The notes under the pieces: generated by a model | What the model was told of the DNA's origin: nothing | What the model saw: only the letters and a program-made list of their open reading frames with translations | Databases searched by the model: none | Position numbers and translations under genes: made by a program | Part shown: positions 19,101 through 27,253 of the stretch, piece by piece | Position numbering within the stretch: the stretch's first letter is position 1 | How the letters are laid out: every line of letters starts with the position of its first letter | From: Pseudomonas argentinensis | GTDB lineage: Bacteria > Pseudomonadota > Gammaproteobacteria > Pseudomonadales > Pseudomonadaceae | Assembly (NCBI RefSeq): GCF_001839655.2 | Contig: NZ_CP056087.1 | Location: 3,906,001-3,970,000 of the forward strand | Reading direction: 5' to 3' | DNA length: 64,000 bases

Positions 19101-20194
19101 GTTTCCGCCACGTTGGTGGCCAGCACGATCTTGCGCCCGGCCATGGGCGCGAAGATCTTCTGCTGCTCGGCCGGCGTCAGCCGCGCATACAGCGGCAGCA
19201 CTTCGGTGAAGCGCAGGTTGGCCTTGCGCAGCACCTCGGCGGCATCGCGAATCTCACGCTCGCCGGGCAGGAAGATCAGCACATCGCCGGGGCGCTGGCC
19301 GACACTTTTCTCGTGGGCGGCAATCTCGTCCAGCGCCGCGAGAATGCCCTGGTCGACGGTCAGGTCGTCGAGCAGGCTTTCACCCTCCTCGTCCACCTCG
19401 GCGGCCAGCGGGCGGTACCAGGTTTCCACCGGATAGGTGCGCCCGGAAACCTCGACGATGGGCGCATCCGGCAGCCCGTCCCCACCGAAGTGCTTGGAGA
19501 ATCGCTCCAGGTCGATGGTCGCCGAGGTGATGATCACCTTGAGGTCGGGCCGGCGCGGCAGCAGGGTTTTCAGATACCCCAGGAGGAAGTCGATATTGAG
19601 GCTGCGTTCGTGGGCCTCGTCGACGATGAGGGTGTCGTACTTTTCCAGGTAGCGGTCGTGCTGGGTTTCGGCGAGCAGGATGCCGTCGGTCATCAGCTTG
19701 ATCAGCGTGCTGTCCTTGCTCTGATCCTCGAAGCGCACCTGGTAGCCGACCAGCTCACCGAGCGGCGTGCCGATCTCTTCCGCCACCCGCGTGGCTACGC
19801 TGCGCGCCGCCAGCCGTCGCGGCTGGGTATGGCCGATCAGGCCGTGCTGGCCACGACCGATCTCCAGGCAGATCTTCGGTAGCTGGGTGGTCTTGCCCGA
19901 ACCGGTTTCGCCGGCGATCACCAGCACTTGATGTTTTTCAAGCGCCGCCTTGATCTCGTCGCGCTTGGCGGCGATCGGCAAGGCGTCGTCATAGCGCATC
20001 ACCGGCACGCTCAGCCGCCGCGTCTCAACCTTGGCGCACGAGGCCTGAAAACGCTCCAGCCACTGCGCCTGCTTGGTTGCGTCGGGCTTTTTCTGCAGCT
20101 CGTGCAACTGCCGCCGCAAACGATGGCGGTCGGCGATCATGGCGTGGTCGAGGTTCTTCTGCAGGGCGGCGATATCGAAGGGGGCGTCGGTCAT
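16127..20194 (-). CDS. hrpA: ATP-dependent RNA helicase HrpA
   Basis: This is a full-length 1355-residue DEAH-box helicase, close to the usual 1300. GETGSGKTTQ near 91-100 is motif I, DEAH in VDEAHERS is motif II and TSAT is motif III. Motifs V and VI are ATNVAETS and QRKGRCGR. The helicase-associated and OB-fold regions and the long C-terminal DUF3418 region follow. HrpA acts on RNA and on stalled or collided ribosomes. It starts at ATG 20194 with only a weak purine stretch upstream. It is monocistronic: a divergent accessory gene starts 262 bp upstream and a palindromic repeat follows. Confidence 0.97.
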   Translation of the reverse strand: MTDAPFDIAALQKNLDHAMIADRHRLRRQLHELQKKPDATKQAQWLERFQASCAKVETRRLSVPVMRYDDALPIAAKRDEIKAALEKHQVLVIAGETGSGKTTQLPKICLEIGRGQHGLIGHTQPRRLAARSVATRVAEEIGTPLGELVGYQVRFEDQSKDSTLIKLMTDGILLAETQHDRYLEKYDTLIVDEAHERSLNIDFLLGYLKTLLPRRPDLKVIITSATIDLERFSKHFGGDGLPDAPIVEVSGRTYPVETWYRPLAAEVDEEGESLLDDLTVDQGILAALDEIAAHEKSVGQRPGDVLIFLPGEREIRDAAEVLRKANLRFTEVLPLYARLTPAEQQKIFAPMAGRKIVLATNVAETSLTVPGIRYVIDSGTARISRYSYRAKVQRLPIEAISQASANQRKGRCGRVEPGICVRLYSEEDFLGRPTFTDPEILRTNLAAVILQMLHLRLGNIEDFPFIEPPDGKAISDGFNLLQELSAVNREGQLTPLGRQLARLPIDPRLGRMVLEAAKLGSLPELLIVASALSVQDPRERPMDRQQAADQAHAQWKDVDSDFAALINLWRGFEEKRQELGSNPLRTWCKKNFLNYMRLREWRDAHRQLVLLAKDLQLTPARAAAQTAEGGKPAPKPVQATTDTKVNVILREQAEASEAAQRAKGYAAVHKAILSGLLSQIGQKAEEGDFLGARQRRFWVHPSSVIGRKKPNWIMAAELVETTKLFARQVAKIEPDWIEPLAGHLIKKNHFEPHWEKKRGQVVAYEQVTLYGLIVVGRRPVHYGPIDPQASRELFIREGLVRGEINSRAKCLNANRELLEKLDELEAKARRRDILADEETLFAYYEARIPEDINQAATFESWYKRESAKDPQLLMMREEDVLAREALEVTAAQYPDTLHIGELQLPLTYHFEPNHPRDGVTLRVPAPLLPQLPAERLEWLVPGLIEAKAIDLVRGLPKAIRKNFVPVPDFVGAALSKLTFGQGSLPESLARELQRMTGARIDSEAWIEATRQLEDHLKMNIEVVDTHGKLLGEGRDLAELTARFAEASQAALAIPRTDKVQKPVEAKGFAQVAEKTQQKVAGLSMTVFPALVESAGSGSDGERGVVKEGRFPTRAEAEFQHRRALQRLLLQQLAEPAKYLRGKLPGLTELGLLHRELGRVEALVEDILLASLDSCILDGEQPLPRDGAALAALAEKKRGAWAEHAEKLARLTLEILKLWHGLQKRFKGKIDLAQAVALNDIKAQLGNLVYPGFVRETPAEWLKELPRYLKAIEQRFDKIAAQLQRDRVWSGELAGYWEQYQARLSKHLQEGKRDPELQTYRWMLEEYRVSLWAQQLGTRMAVSDKRLSKQWSQVEG

Positions 20195-20455
20195 CAGGCT
20201 CGGGGCGGTTCGCGGGAAAGCGGCGATTGTCGCAGATTACGGGCTGAGGCGTGCAGGGTGAGCTGTCGATGGAAGGCGGAGAACGAGGGCGTTGGCGAGC
20301 TAAGGCTTTCAATTAAAAGCGATCAGCGGCCCAGTAGAGCTAAACAGCATGCTGGAAAAGATTGTAAAACACGGTATGTTTCCAACACCTACTAGCTGGC
20401 TCAATGCCACCAGCACGCCAGTTGGTCAGCAACCAAGATCGCAGGGAGAGATAAG

Positions 20456-22210
20456 ATGATGACCCGATTCGGCCGGATCGAAACCAAATACAGCGCTCGT
20501 GGCATCCCCAGCTACCGCCTAGAAATCTGGCATGACGGCCTGAAAAAGCATCGTGTTATCAAGGGTGACTGCGAGTTCATCATCGACTCTAAAGCTAGGA
20601 TGCAAGCTGAAGAATGGGACCAACGATGGGAGGTAGTCTCAGAACGAGAGCAGCAGAAGGCAGATCGTGCTGCTTGCAAAAGAATGACAGAAGAAAGTAA
20701 AGCGCTGGCATCGAAACAAACGCGGGCAGCTCAAGCTGAGCTCGATGCTTTAAGCAACATCCTCAAAGCAACGCTTGAAGTCAATGACGCGATTGAGTGG
20801 GAAAGCCTTAAGAACAAGGCCCCCTTCCCCGAAAAAGGTCCAGCCCCTCTAAAGCTTCCACTCGAGCCCCAAAGGGCCGATTTTCCAAGAGACCCCCAAA
20901 GAGAGGATCAAAAATACAATCCTAAGCTGGGTCTTCTGGAGTGGCTTATACCCTCCCGAAAAGCCCGCCTTCTAGCAGCAGCCGAAGCTGTTTTTGCTGC
21001 CGACAAGATAGCGTGGAAGGAACATTGCGCAGTGGTAGAGAAAGCGCATCAAGCAGCCCTAGAGAACCACGCCAAAATAGTAGACAAATTAAAAAAATCT
21101 CATACAGCAGAAATTGCCGCCTGGGAAATCAGGCGAGACGAATACAGAGGAGAAAGAGCGGCAGAACATGCCCAAATAGATAAAAAACGAATGAAATACG
21201 AGGCATTTGAACCCGAGGCGATAGTTGAGTATTGCGACCTTGCTTTATCCTCATCAAAGTATCCCGAATTCTTTCCTCAAGAATTTGATCTAGATTATGA
21301 CCCTGCTTCTAAGACACTGATCTTAGACTACCATCTTCCAGCACCAGATGCTCTACCTCGCTTAAAATCAGTAAAATATGTAGCTAGCCGGGACGACTTC
21401 GAAGAAAGTACTATCACCGAAGCCCAAGCTTCAAAACTGTATGACGACGTGCTCTACCAAGTATCTCTCCGCACCTTGCACGAGTTATTTGAAGCAGATG
21501 TGATTGATGCGCTTGAAGCAGTGAACTTTAACGGAATTGTAACTGCTGTAAACAGGTCAACAGGCAAAGCGGTGACTTCTTGTGTTCTATCGATCAGAGC
21601 TAGCAAAGCCGAATTCACTCAAATCAATCTTGATCAAGTAGATCCCAAGGCTTGCTTCAAGTCTATGAAAGGAGTCGGAAGTTCTAAACTTCACGGGCTA
21701 GCTCCCGTAGCGCCAATTATGCAGCTCCGCAAAGATGATACTCGCTTTATATCCTCATATGACGTAGCAAGCACGCTTGACGAGAGCGTCAATCTCGCTG
21801 CAATGGGATGGGAAGACTTTGAACACCTGATTCGAGAGCTATTCGAGCAAGAATTTTCGGTGAACGGTGGTGAAGTTAAGGTTACTCAGGCAAGTCGCGA
21901 TGGCGGTGTTGATGCAGTAGCTTTTGACCCAGATCCTATTCGTGGTGGAAAAATCGTGATCCAAGCCAAGCGGTATACCAACACCGTCGGGGTCGGTGCT
22001 GTGCGCGACCTTTATGGAACAGTGCTTAACGAAGGCGCAACCAAAGGAATCTTGGTTACCACATCCGATTACGGTCCAGACTCATATGCTTTCGCAGCTG
22101 GAAAGCCACTTGTCCTTCTGAGTGGAGCAAACCTTTTGCATATGCTGCAAAAGCATGGACATAAGGCAAGAATCAACCTCAGAGAGGCAAAACAAATGGC
22201 ACCTACCTGA
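20456..22210 (+). CDS. Mrr-type restriction endonuclease with long N-terminal region
   Basis: This 584-residue protein ends in an Mrr-like PD-(D/E)XK domain (about 440-575). MGWEDFEHLIRELF is the leading helix, D486 lies in DGGVDAVAF, and Q503-A-K505 lies in IVIQAKRY, with the family's GVLVTTS-like strand as GILVTTS. The N-terminal 440 residues are unrelated. They hold a long Lys/Glu/Ala-rich helical section (about 60-230) and then a beta-rich region. No methylase gene adjoins it, so it fits a solitary type IV-like modification-dependent nuclease or other anti-phage enzyme (inference). The gene is far more A+T-rich than its neighbours, which points to acquisition. AGGGAG precedes ATG 20456. 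Confidence 0.85.
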   Translation: MMTRFGRIETKYSARGIPSYRLEIWHDGLKKHRVIKGDCEFIIDSKARMQAEEWDQRWEVVSEREQQKADRAACKRMTEESKALASKQTRAAQAELDALSNILKATLEVNDAIEWESLKNKAPFPEKGPAPLKLPLEPQRADFPRDPQREDQKYNPKLGLLEWLIPSRKARLLAAAEAVFAADKIAWKEHCAVVEKAHQAALENHAKIVDKLKKSHTAEIAAWEIRRDEYRGERAAEHAQIDKKRMKYEAFEPEAIVEYCDLALSSSKYPEFFPQEFDLDYDPASKTLILDYHLPAPDALPRLKSVKYVASRDDFEESTITEAQASKLYDDVLYQVSLRTLHELFEADVIDALEAVNFNGIVTAVNRSTGKAVTSCVLSIRASKAEFTQINLDQVDPKACFKSMKGVGSSKLHGLAPVAPIMQLRKDDTRFISSYDVASTLDESVNLAAMGWEDFEHLIRELFEQEFSVNGGEVKVTQASRDGGVDAVAFDPDPIRGGKIVIQAKRYTNTVGVGAVRDLYGTVLNEGATKGILVTTSDYGPDSYAFAAGKPLVLLSGANLLHMLQKHGHKARINLREAKQMAPT

Positions 22211-22266
22211 TGAGAAGGACGCTAGCCCCGCGCACAAATTGATAAAAAGATGATCCGCGCCAAGCG

Positions 22267-22335
22267 CGTAGGGTGGACTCAGGAGCACAGCGAACAGTCC
22301 ACCGGCCAGAACAAGGTGTACTGCTTCCGAACCAT
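22267..22335. repeat. Degenerate REPIN copy
   Basis: The copy keeps GTAGGGTGGACT, AGCGAACAGTCCACC and GGTGTACTGCTTC, but its right end is lost. It belongs to the family at 55505-55610. Confidence 0.6.
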
Positions 22336-22500
22336 CGGGGGGACAAACCACGATTTAATGCGACGCTAATCGTGGCCTGTCGCCGACTGTTCGAACCATC
22401 TACTGCTGCTCATGCTGGGGATTGCTCATGCCAGTTCACGACCTACGCATTACCCAGCGCGGCTCAGCAGGCACCTTTTGTAGACGCGCAGGGAGCTCTG

Positions 22501-22529
22501 AAAAGGGGCATTTGGCGCAGATTTGCCCC
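22501..22529 (-). terminator. Probable terminator of the permease operon
   Basis: On the minus strand GGGGCA pairs with TGCCCC across a 13-base loop and TTTT follows. It lies about 60 bp past the permease stop. Confidence 0.5.
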
Positions 22530-22588
22530 GATGCAGGCAGGTCGCGCTCTGCGAACCGCCTTCCGGGGCGGCTCGCCCCACCTACGCA

Positions 22589-24040
22589 CTACTCCGCGTC
22601 GAACTGCAGCTGCGGCGGTGGGCGGCGCAAGCCGCCGGTCAGCCAGACCAGGTAAAGGCCGCCAAGTACCAGCCAGGCGCAGCCGAGCATGATCGCCAGG
22701 CGGTCGAGGCTGGCCATCAGCCATAGCGTCGCCAGCAGGCCGATCAGCGGGCACAGCAGGTGCAGCAGCAGCTGCAGCGGGCCGCGCACCTGGGGTTGGC
22801 GGGCGAAGTGGACGATCACCGAGAGGTTGACCAGGCTGAAGGCCAGGAAGGCGCCGAAGTTGATGAACGAGGTCGAGGTGGTCACGTCCAGCTTCAGGGC
22901 CAGCAGGGCCACCACGGCGCACACCAGGATGGCGCCCACCGGCGTGCCGAAGCGCGGGCTCAGGGTGCCCAGCAGCGCACGGGGCAGCACGCCATCGCGA
23001 CCCATGGCGAACATCAGCCGCGAGGCGCTGGCCTGGGCCGCCAGGCCGGAGGTGAACTGGCCGACGATCAGGCCGATAAGGAACACCGACACGAACACAT
23101 CGCCGCCGATATTGCGGGCGATCTCGTAGGCCGCCGCATCGCTGCTCTGGAACACCAGGGAGGGGTGGGCCAGCTGTACGAAGTAGGCCGTGGTCACGAA
23201 GATCAGCCCGCCGATCAGGGTGATCAGCAGGATTGCCCGCGGAATGGTGCGCTCCGGGTCATGGGTTTCCTCGGTCAGGGTGCTGACCGCATCGAAGCCC
23301 AGGAACGAGTAACAGGCCACCGCCGCACCGGCCATCACCAGGTGCAGGTTCATGCCCTCGCCGATGAAGGGCTCGAGCGACCACAGCGGCTTGCTGGCAT
23401 CGCCCAGCACGTAGTGTACGCACAGCGCCACGAACGCCAGCAGCACCAGGAATTGCACCAGCATCAACACGCCGTTGATACCCTTGGCCAGGCGCAGGCC
23501 CACCACGTTGATCAGGCTGGTAACCACGATGAAGGTCAGCACCCACAGCGCCTGGGGTAACTGCGGGAACGCCGAGTGCAGGTAGGCCGCGCCGATCAGC
23601 CAGATGGCCATGGGCAGGAACAGGTAGTCGAGCAGCACCGCCCAACCGGCGATGAAACCCAGGTGATCACTGATGCTGCGCCGCACGTAGCTGTAGGCCG
23701 AACCGGCGACCGAAAACAGCCTGGCCATGCGGGCATAGCTGAGGGCGGTGAAGAACATTGCCAGCGACGCGGCCACGTAGGCGGCCGGGACGGCGCCGCG
23801 GGTGATCTCGGCGAGAATGCCGAAGGTGCCGAGCACGATGATCGGCGTCATGTAGGCGATGCCGAACAGCACCACCGCGCCCAGAGACAGGGATCGTTGC
23901 AGACGAGCCTTTAGGGTCTGTTGACGTTTCAGCGCGAGCCGCGTTGCCGCGAGAAATCTCGCCAGGCGAGGCGGAGGACGCAGGGAATGGCGTTCCCTTT
24001 TCAAGTCCTCCAACGACGCATGGCGAGATTTCCCGCGCAA
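22589..24040 (-). CDS. APC-family amino-acid permease, start displaced by an inserted element
   Basis: This is an APC-superfamily transporter with about 12 hydrophobic helices. The conserved beginning RSLSLGAVVLFGIAYMTPI marks helix 1, and SFLGFDAVSTLTEE and the central region match Puu/YhdG-type permeases. The natural protein should begin M-K-A-R-L-Q at 23914. At that codon the present sequence has CTA, the edge of a palindromic element (23912-24179). Beyond the element, on the upstream side, stands an orphaned GGAG with the correct 7-base spacing. The frame remains open 43 codons into the element, but only TTG or similar starts exist there (24040 is TTG). Expression is therefore doubtful or rewired. 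It sits downstream of the amidase gene, forming a probable operon. Confidence 0.8.
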   Translation of the reverse strand: MRGKSRHASLEDLKRERHSLRPPPRLARFLAATRLALKRQQTLKARLQRSLSLGAVVLFGIAYMTPIIVLGTFGILAEITRGAVPAAYVAASLAMFFTALSYARMARLFSVAGSAYSYVRRSISDHLGFIAGWAVLLDYLFLPMAIWLIGAAYLHSAFPQLPQALWVLTFIVVTSLINVVGLRLAKGINGVLMLVQFLVLLAFVALCVHYVLGDASKPLWSLEPFIGEGMNLHLVMAGAAVACYSFLGFDAVSTLTEETHDPERTIPRAILLITLIGGLIFVTTAYFVQLAHPSLVFQSSDAAAYEIARNIGGDVFVSVFLIGLIVGQFTSGLAAQASASRLMFAMGRDGVLPRALLGTLSPRFGTPVGAILVCAVVALLALKLDVTTSTSFINFGAFLAFSLVNLSVIVHFARQPQVRGPLQLLLHLLCPLIGLLATLWLMASLDRLAIMLGCAWLVLGGLYLVWLTGGLRRPPPQLQFDAE

Positions 24041-24180
24041 CCCGAAGGGCCGGGCCCGTTTTGTCGCGATGCGGCGTTTCTCGCCGGCTCATTTAGCTAG
24101 CTAAACTTCGCGGCTCGTGCCTTGCCTCGCGACAAAACGGGCTCCGGCGCGGCCGTGCGTGAAGCGCCAACAGACCCTAG
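23912..24180. mobile_element. 268-bp MITE-like palindromic element
   Basis: The ends are inverted repeats. TAGGGTCTGTTGACGTTTCA at the left matches the inverted right end at 18 of 20 positions. Internal pairs also fold. CGAGAAATCTCGCCA pairs with TGGCGAGATTTCCCG, and CCCGTTTTGTCGCGA pairs with TCGCGACAAAACGGG. It encodes no protein of note and is probably moved in trans. It sits at the start codon of the permease gene. No clear target duplication is visible apart from a possible CTA/TAG at the edges. Confidence 0.75.
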
Positions 24181-24279
24181 TTGCTACTCCAGTTTTGTAT
24201 GTTGTTATGGCAGAGCCGAAGTCGGCAAAAGCACGCGGCAGGGCCGCAGCGGGCGCTTCTATGGCGCCCGGCAGGTCAA

Positions 24280-25095
24280 TCAGGGGATCAGCAGTTCACG
24301 CAGGCCATTGGCGTGGTCGACGCGCGTGCCCGACAGCGGCATGCGCCGCTCTTCCAGGTACCGATAGTCACGGCGCGCCTCGGCCAGGCGCTGGAAGTCC
24401 AGGGCGACGGTCTGCCGGCACGGCTCGCGACCGGCCTCCAGCAGCAGGCTGCCGTTGGGGTCGGCCACCGCGCTGCCGCCGGCGAACACCAGGCCGCCGT
24501 CGCCCTCGCCCACCCGGTTGCTCATCACCGCATAGGCCTGGTTTTCCATGGCCCGCGCCATGATCGCGGTGCGGTGCGTCGGCCCGTAGGGATCCATGTT
24601 GCCGTTGGTGACGATCAGCAATTCGGCGCCCAGCTCGCCGAGGGCCCGGGCGCTCTCCGGGAACTCGATGTCGAAGCACACCAGCAGGCCGACCCGCACG
24701 CCGTCGAGCAGCGCCGTGGCGTAGCGGTCGCCCGGGGTGAACACACCACGGTCAGACGCCCACAGGTGGGTCTTGCGGTAGCTCAGCAGGAGGTTCTGCC
24801 CGTCCAGCAGCACCGTGGTGTTGTAGAAGCTGCCGCCGTCATTCTCGGCAACGCCGATGGCCACCGCCAGCCCACGCGCCGCAGCGGCCCGGCCGATGGC
24901 GGTCAGGCTCGGGCCATCCAGGGGCTCGGCCAGCGCGGCGATGTTGCCTGGGGTCGGGAAACCGGTCAGGTAGGTTTCCGGAAACACCAGCAGGCGGGTG
25001 CCTGCCTGGCACGAGGCGATGGCGTCCAGGGCCTGGGCGAGGTTGTGGGCCGTATCACCGTCACGACCGGTGAGCTGAGCGAGTTCGACTTGCAT
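24280..25095 (-). CDS. Carbon-nitrogen hydrolase (nitrilase superfamily amidase)
   Basis: This 271-residue enzyme carries the nitrilase-superfamily triad: Glu in LLVFPETYLTG, Lys in YRKTHLW and Cys in LLVCFDIEFPES. A second conserved Glu lies in ARAMENQAYAV. Members close to this cut amides (for example R-stereoselective amidases and omega-amidases). The permease gene downstream suggests uptake and then hydrolysis of an amide-bearing amino compound (inference). ATG 25095 has GGAG seven bases upstream. The divergent LuxR-type gene at 25235 is the likely regulator. Confidence 0.88.
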   Translation of the reverse strand: MQVELAQLTGRDGDTAHNLAQALDAIASCQAGTRLLVFPETYLTGFPTPGNIAALAEPLDGPSLTAIGRAAAARGLAVAIGVAENDGGSFYNTTVLLDGQNLLLSYRKTHLWASDRGVFTPGDRYATALLDGVRVGLLVCFDIEFPESARALGELGAELLIVTNGNMDPYGPTHRTAIMARAMENQAYAVMSNRVGEGDGGLVFAGGSAVADPNGSLLLEAGREPCRQTVALDFQRLAEARRDYRYLEERRMPLSGTRVDHANGLRELLIP

Positions 25096-25234
25096 GACGG
25101 GGCTCCGTTCTTGTTGTTGCATCACGCGGAGGGGGCACACAGAATGCCGACACCGATCCGCCGGGGTTCGAGTATGGAGGCTGAGCCAAACAGGCGAAAT
25201 CACGCACGCGGGGTAACCCCACAGGGGTAGACAG

Positions 25235-26017
25235 ATGACCATGACCTTGCACGACATCGCCTTCCACCGCAGCGTGGCCGAGCTCATCGAGGCGCTGCAC
25301 AGCCCGCCGTTCTGGCGCACCCTGGCCCGCACCCTGGCGCAGTACGTGCACCACGACAGCTGGGTGGCGTTGATCTTCAGCGAGGGGCGCCCCCAGGTGC
25401 TGGCCGAAAGCCCGGGCGACGATGGTGCGCCGGATCTGCTGTTCCAGGATTACCTGCACGGCCTCTACCTGCTCGACCCCTTCTATATCGGAAGTCGGGA
25501 AAGCGGCCGGGAAGGCCTGGTGCGCCTGAGTGACGTCGCCCCGGAATGCTTCGAGCAGACGGACTACTACCAACGCTACTTCAGCCTCAACGTGGTGGCC
25601 GACGAGGTGCAGTTCAACGTCGCCCTGCCCGGCGCGCGCACCCTGTGCCTGTCCCTGGGCTCACGGCAACGCTTCCTGCCGGAGCAGATCGCCCTGCTCT
25701 CCCTGGTGCAGCCCTGGGTGGCGGCGCTGATGCGCCAGCGCCTGAGCTTCGAGCCCGAACCCAGCGAGCCCGCCGCCGCCCCGCCCTGGCAGGAACGGCT
25801 GGAGCAGATGGCGCATCAGGTGGAAACGGCGCTGACCGGCCGTGAGCTGGAAGTGGTGCGCCTGATGCTCGCCGGCCACTCCAGCAAGGAGGTGGCCCGC
25901 AAGCTGGCCATTTCGGCGGAGACCGTGAAGGTGCACCGCAAGCACGTCTACAGCAAGCTGAGTATCAAGTCGCAGTCGGAGTTGTTCGCCCTGTTCCTGC
26001 AGGCCCAGCGCGGCTAG
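25235..26017 (+). CDS. LuxR-family (GerE-type) transcriptional regulator
   Basis: This 260-residue protein carries a C-terminal LuxR helix-turn-helix (LTGRELEVVRLMLAGHSSKEVARKLAISAETVKVHRKHVYSKL, about 198-242). The N-terminal half is helical, lacks response-regulator features and contains no acyl-homoserine-lactone signature (the W/Y/D set is absent). It is thus probably a substrate-responding activator. It diverges from the amidase gene with a 139-bp gap in which both promoters must lie. ATG 25235 was used; a second ATG follows two codons later. Confidence 0.88.
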   Translation: MTMTLHDIAFHRSVAELIEALHSPPFWRTLARTLAQYVHHDSWVALIFSEGRPQVLAESPGDDGAPDLLFQDYLHGLYLLDPFYIGSRESGREGLVRLSDVAPECFEQTDYYQRYFSLNVVADEVQFNVALPGARTLCLSLGSRQRFLPEQIALLSLVQPWVAALMRQRLSFEPEPSEPAAAPPWQERLEQMAHQVETALTGRELEVVRLMLAGHSSKEVARKLAISAETVKVHRKHVYSKLSIKSQSELFALFLQAQRG

Positions 26018-26041
26018 CCCGGTCGGGCCTGCCAATGGCGA

Positions 26042-26260
26042 TCAAAGATGGCGAAGCGCGCTGTCCGGCTGGCAACTGCCCGGCACCACTACCATCAGGC
26101 AAGCAGGCAACTTGCGGCGCAGGCTCGCCGGCGTTTCGATGGCGAAAGCGACCCGCCAGTGGCTGCCCTCGCGGATGGAATCGAGCCGGTAGCTGCCGAC
26201 CTCCTCTTCAGAGAGGCCCAGATAATCGGCTAGTTGGCGATTGGTAGGTTTGGCGCTCAT
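26042..26260 (-). CDS. Small hypothetical protein, 72 residues
   Basis: This short soluble protein begins MSAKPTNRQLADYLGLSEEEVGSY. The first part looks like a small helix-turn-helix-like pair of helices (RQLADYLGLSEEEV) and the rest contains strands (HWRVAFAIETP). ATG 26260 follows AAAGGG; the frame is open further upstream but without features. The family is not recognised. It converges with the LuxR gene end. Confidence 0.6.
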   Translation of the reverse strand: MSAKPTNRQLADYLGLSEEEVGSYRLDSIREGSHWRVAFAIETPASLRRKLPACLMVVVPGSCQPDSALRHL

Positions 26261-26455
26261 AGATAACCCTTTCCATGGATTTCGACAGGCACACAAGGAC
26301 GTAGCGTCGCCACTGTTTCGCGGCGTTAATGCAGAGTGGTTCATGTTTCGATGATATGCAAAATAAAAGCGGAACCATTAGCAACAGACGGCCTCGGACT
26401 TAGATCGCGTTCACACTTTTCTGTGCCTGCAGCCACTCTCACGGAAGACCTAACA

Positions 26456-26677
26456 ATGCATCTGAGCGAACACCCCGTCCGAGATCTTTCCGCCGATATT
26501 CTCAAGTGGCTGCCCGTCGGCATGGCCCCGCGCCTCGAAGCCCTGGTGGCGGCGCAGAACTCGACCGTTACCGACGAGATCATCCGCGCCATCGATGCGC
26601 ACCTGTGCAAACAGTCCAAGGCCAACATCCTCGCCATCGCCCGCGAAGCCAACGCACTGAGCCACCGCGAAGCCTAG
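26456..26677 (+). CDS. Small hypothetical protein, 73 residues
   Basis: This soluble, mostly helical protein has a segment (WLPVGMAPRLEALVAAQNSTVTDEIIRAIDAHL) that resembles the Arc/ribbon-helix-helix pattern of antitoxin-like DNA-binding proteins. No toxin gene adjoins it, so that reading is weak. GGAAG precedes ATG 26456. It overlaps the end of the minus-strand gene remnant by 4 bp. Confidence 0.6.
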   Translation: MHLSEHPVRDLSADILKWLPVGMAPRLEALVAAQNSTVTDEIIRAIDAHLCKQSKANILAIAREANALSHREA

Positions 26678-27129
26678 GGTCTGTCGCTCGGCTCGACCCG
26701 TTGCACCACCACCTCCTGCCGGCTGTACAGGTTCGTCAGCAGCACCTCGCCGTCGGTGAAGTCCGGGGTGATCATCACCGAGCGGATCAGCCGCACCTCC
26801 TGCCCTTCGCGCGCCTGAATATTCTCGAACGCCACCACGATCGACTGGTTGCGCCAGCGCCCGGCATCGAAGCCACCGGCGGCGATGAACTGGCCGATAT
26901 CGCGCTGATCGTTGAAGGCCGCCGCCGGCAATACCAGCGGCCGATCCTCGAGGAACACCTCTTAGGCCTGATGGCTGCTCGTCGGGACGTTACGCACGAC
27001 CACATGCTCGATGCGCCAGTGATACACCGAGTTCTCGTAGACCACCTTGCGCTCCACGGGCTTGCCGGTGCAGGCGGTGAACGACGGCAACAGCATGGCG
27101 CCCAGGCACAGGCCGAGTTTAGGCAGCAT
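26674..27129 (-). pseudogene. Lipoprotein gene interrupted by an in-frame stop
   Basis: A good lipoprotein start (MLPKLGLCLGAMLLPSFTAC, lipobox Cys at 20) at ATG 27129 has GGAG nine bases upstream. The frame meets TAA at 26962-26964 after about 55 codons (…NVPTSSHQA) and continues in the same frame as EVFLEDRPLVLPAAAF for about 95 more codons to 26674. The second part has no signal of its own and no credible ribosome binding site. One original gene of about 151 codons broken by a single nonsense change (for example CAA or GAA to TAA) is the simplest reading. The function of the intact protein is unknown. Confidence 0.7.
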
Positions 27130-27253
27130 GACTCGAGGCTCCACGGCAGGCAGCGACGCCACCCTGAGCGCAGGGCCGACGCCCCTAAGCCCCTGGCAGC
27201 GGTTCGCTGGTTTGCGCTACTGCGGGCAGGCGTTGCGTCTGCTGACCGGGCTG

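Larger units (their letters stand above)
22211..22588. other. Intergenic region with a degenerate repeat and a terminator
   Basis: This 378-bp gap between converging genes holds a decayed REPIN (22267-22335) and a terminator-like hairpin (22501-22529). No gene is seen. Confidence 0.5.

Noticed and set aside
17405..19882. Plus-strand open frame of 825 codons
   Set aside because: It is the shadow of hrpA. The helicase motifs on the other strand settle the coding direction.
26674..26964. Separate second gene starting at GTG 26958
   Set aside because: The GTG would overlap its own would-be ribosome binding site, and the product lacks an export signal. The single-gene-with-stop reading is simpler.
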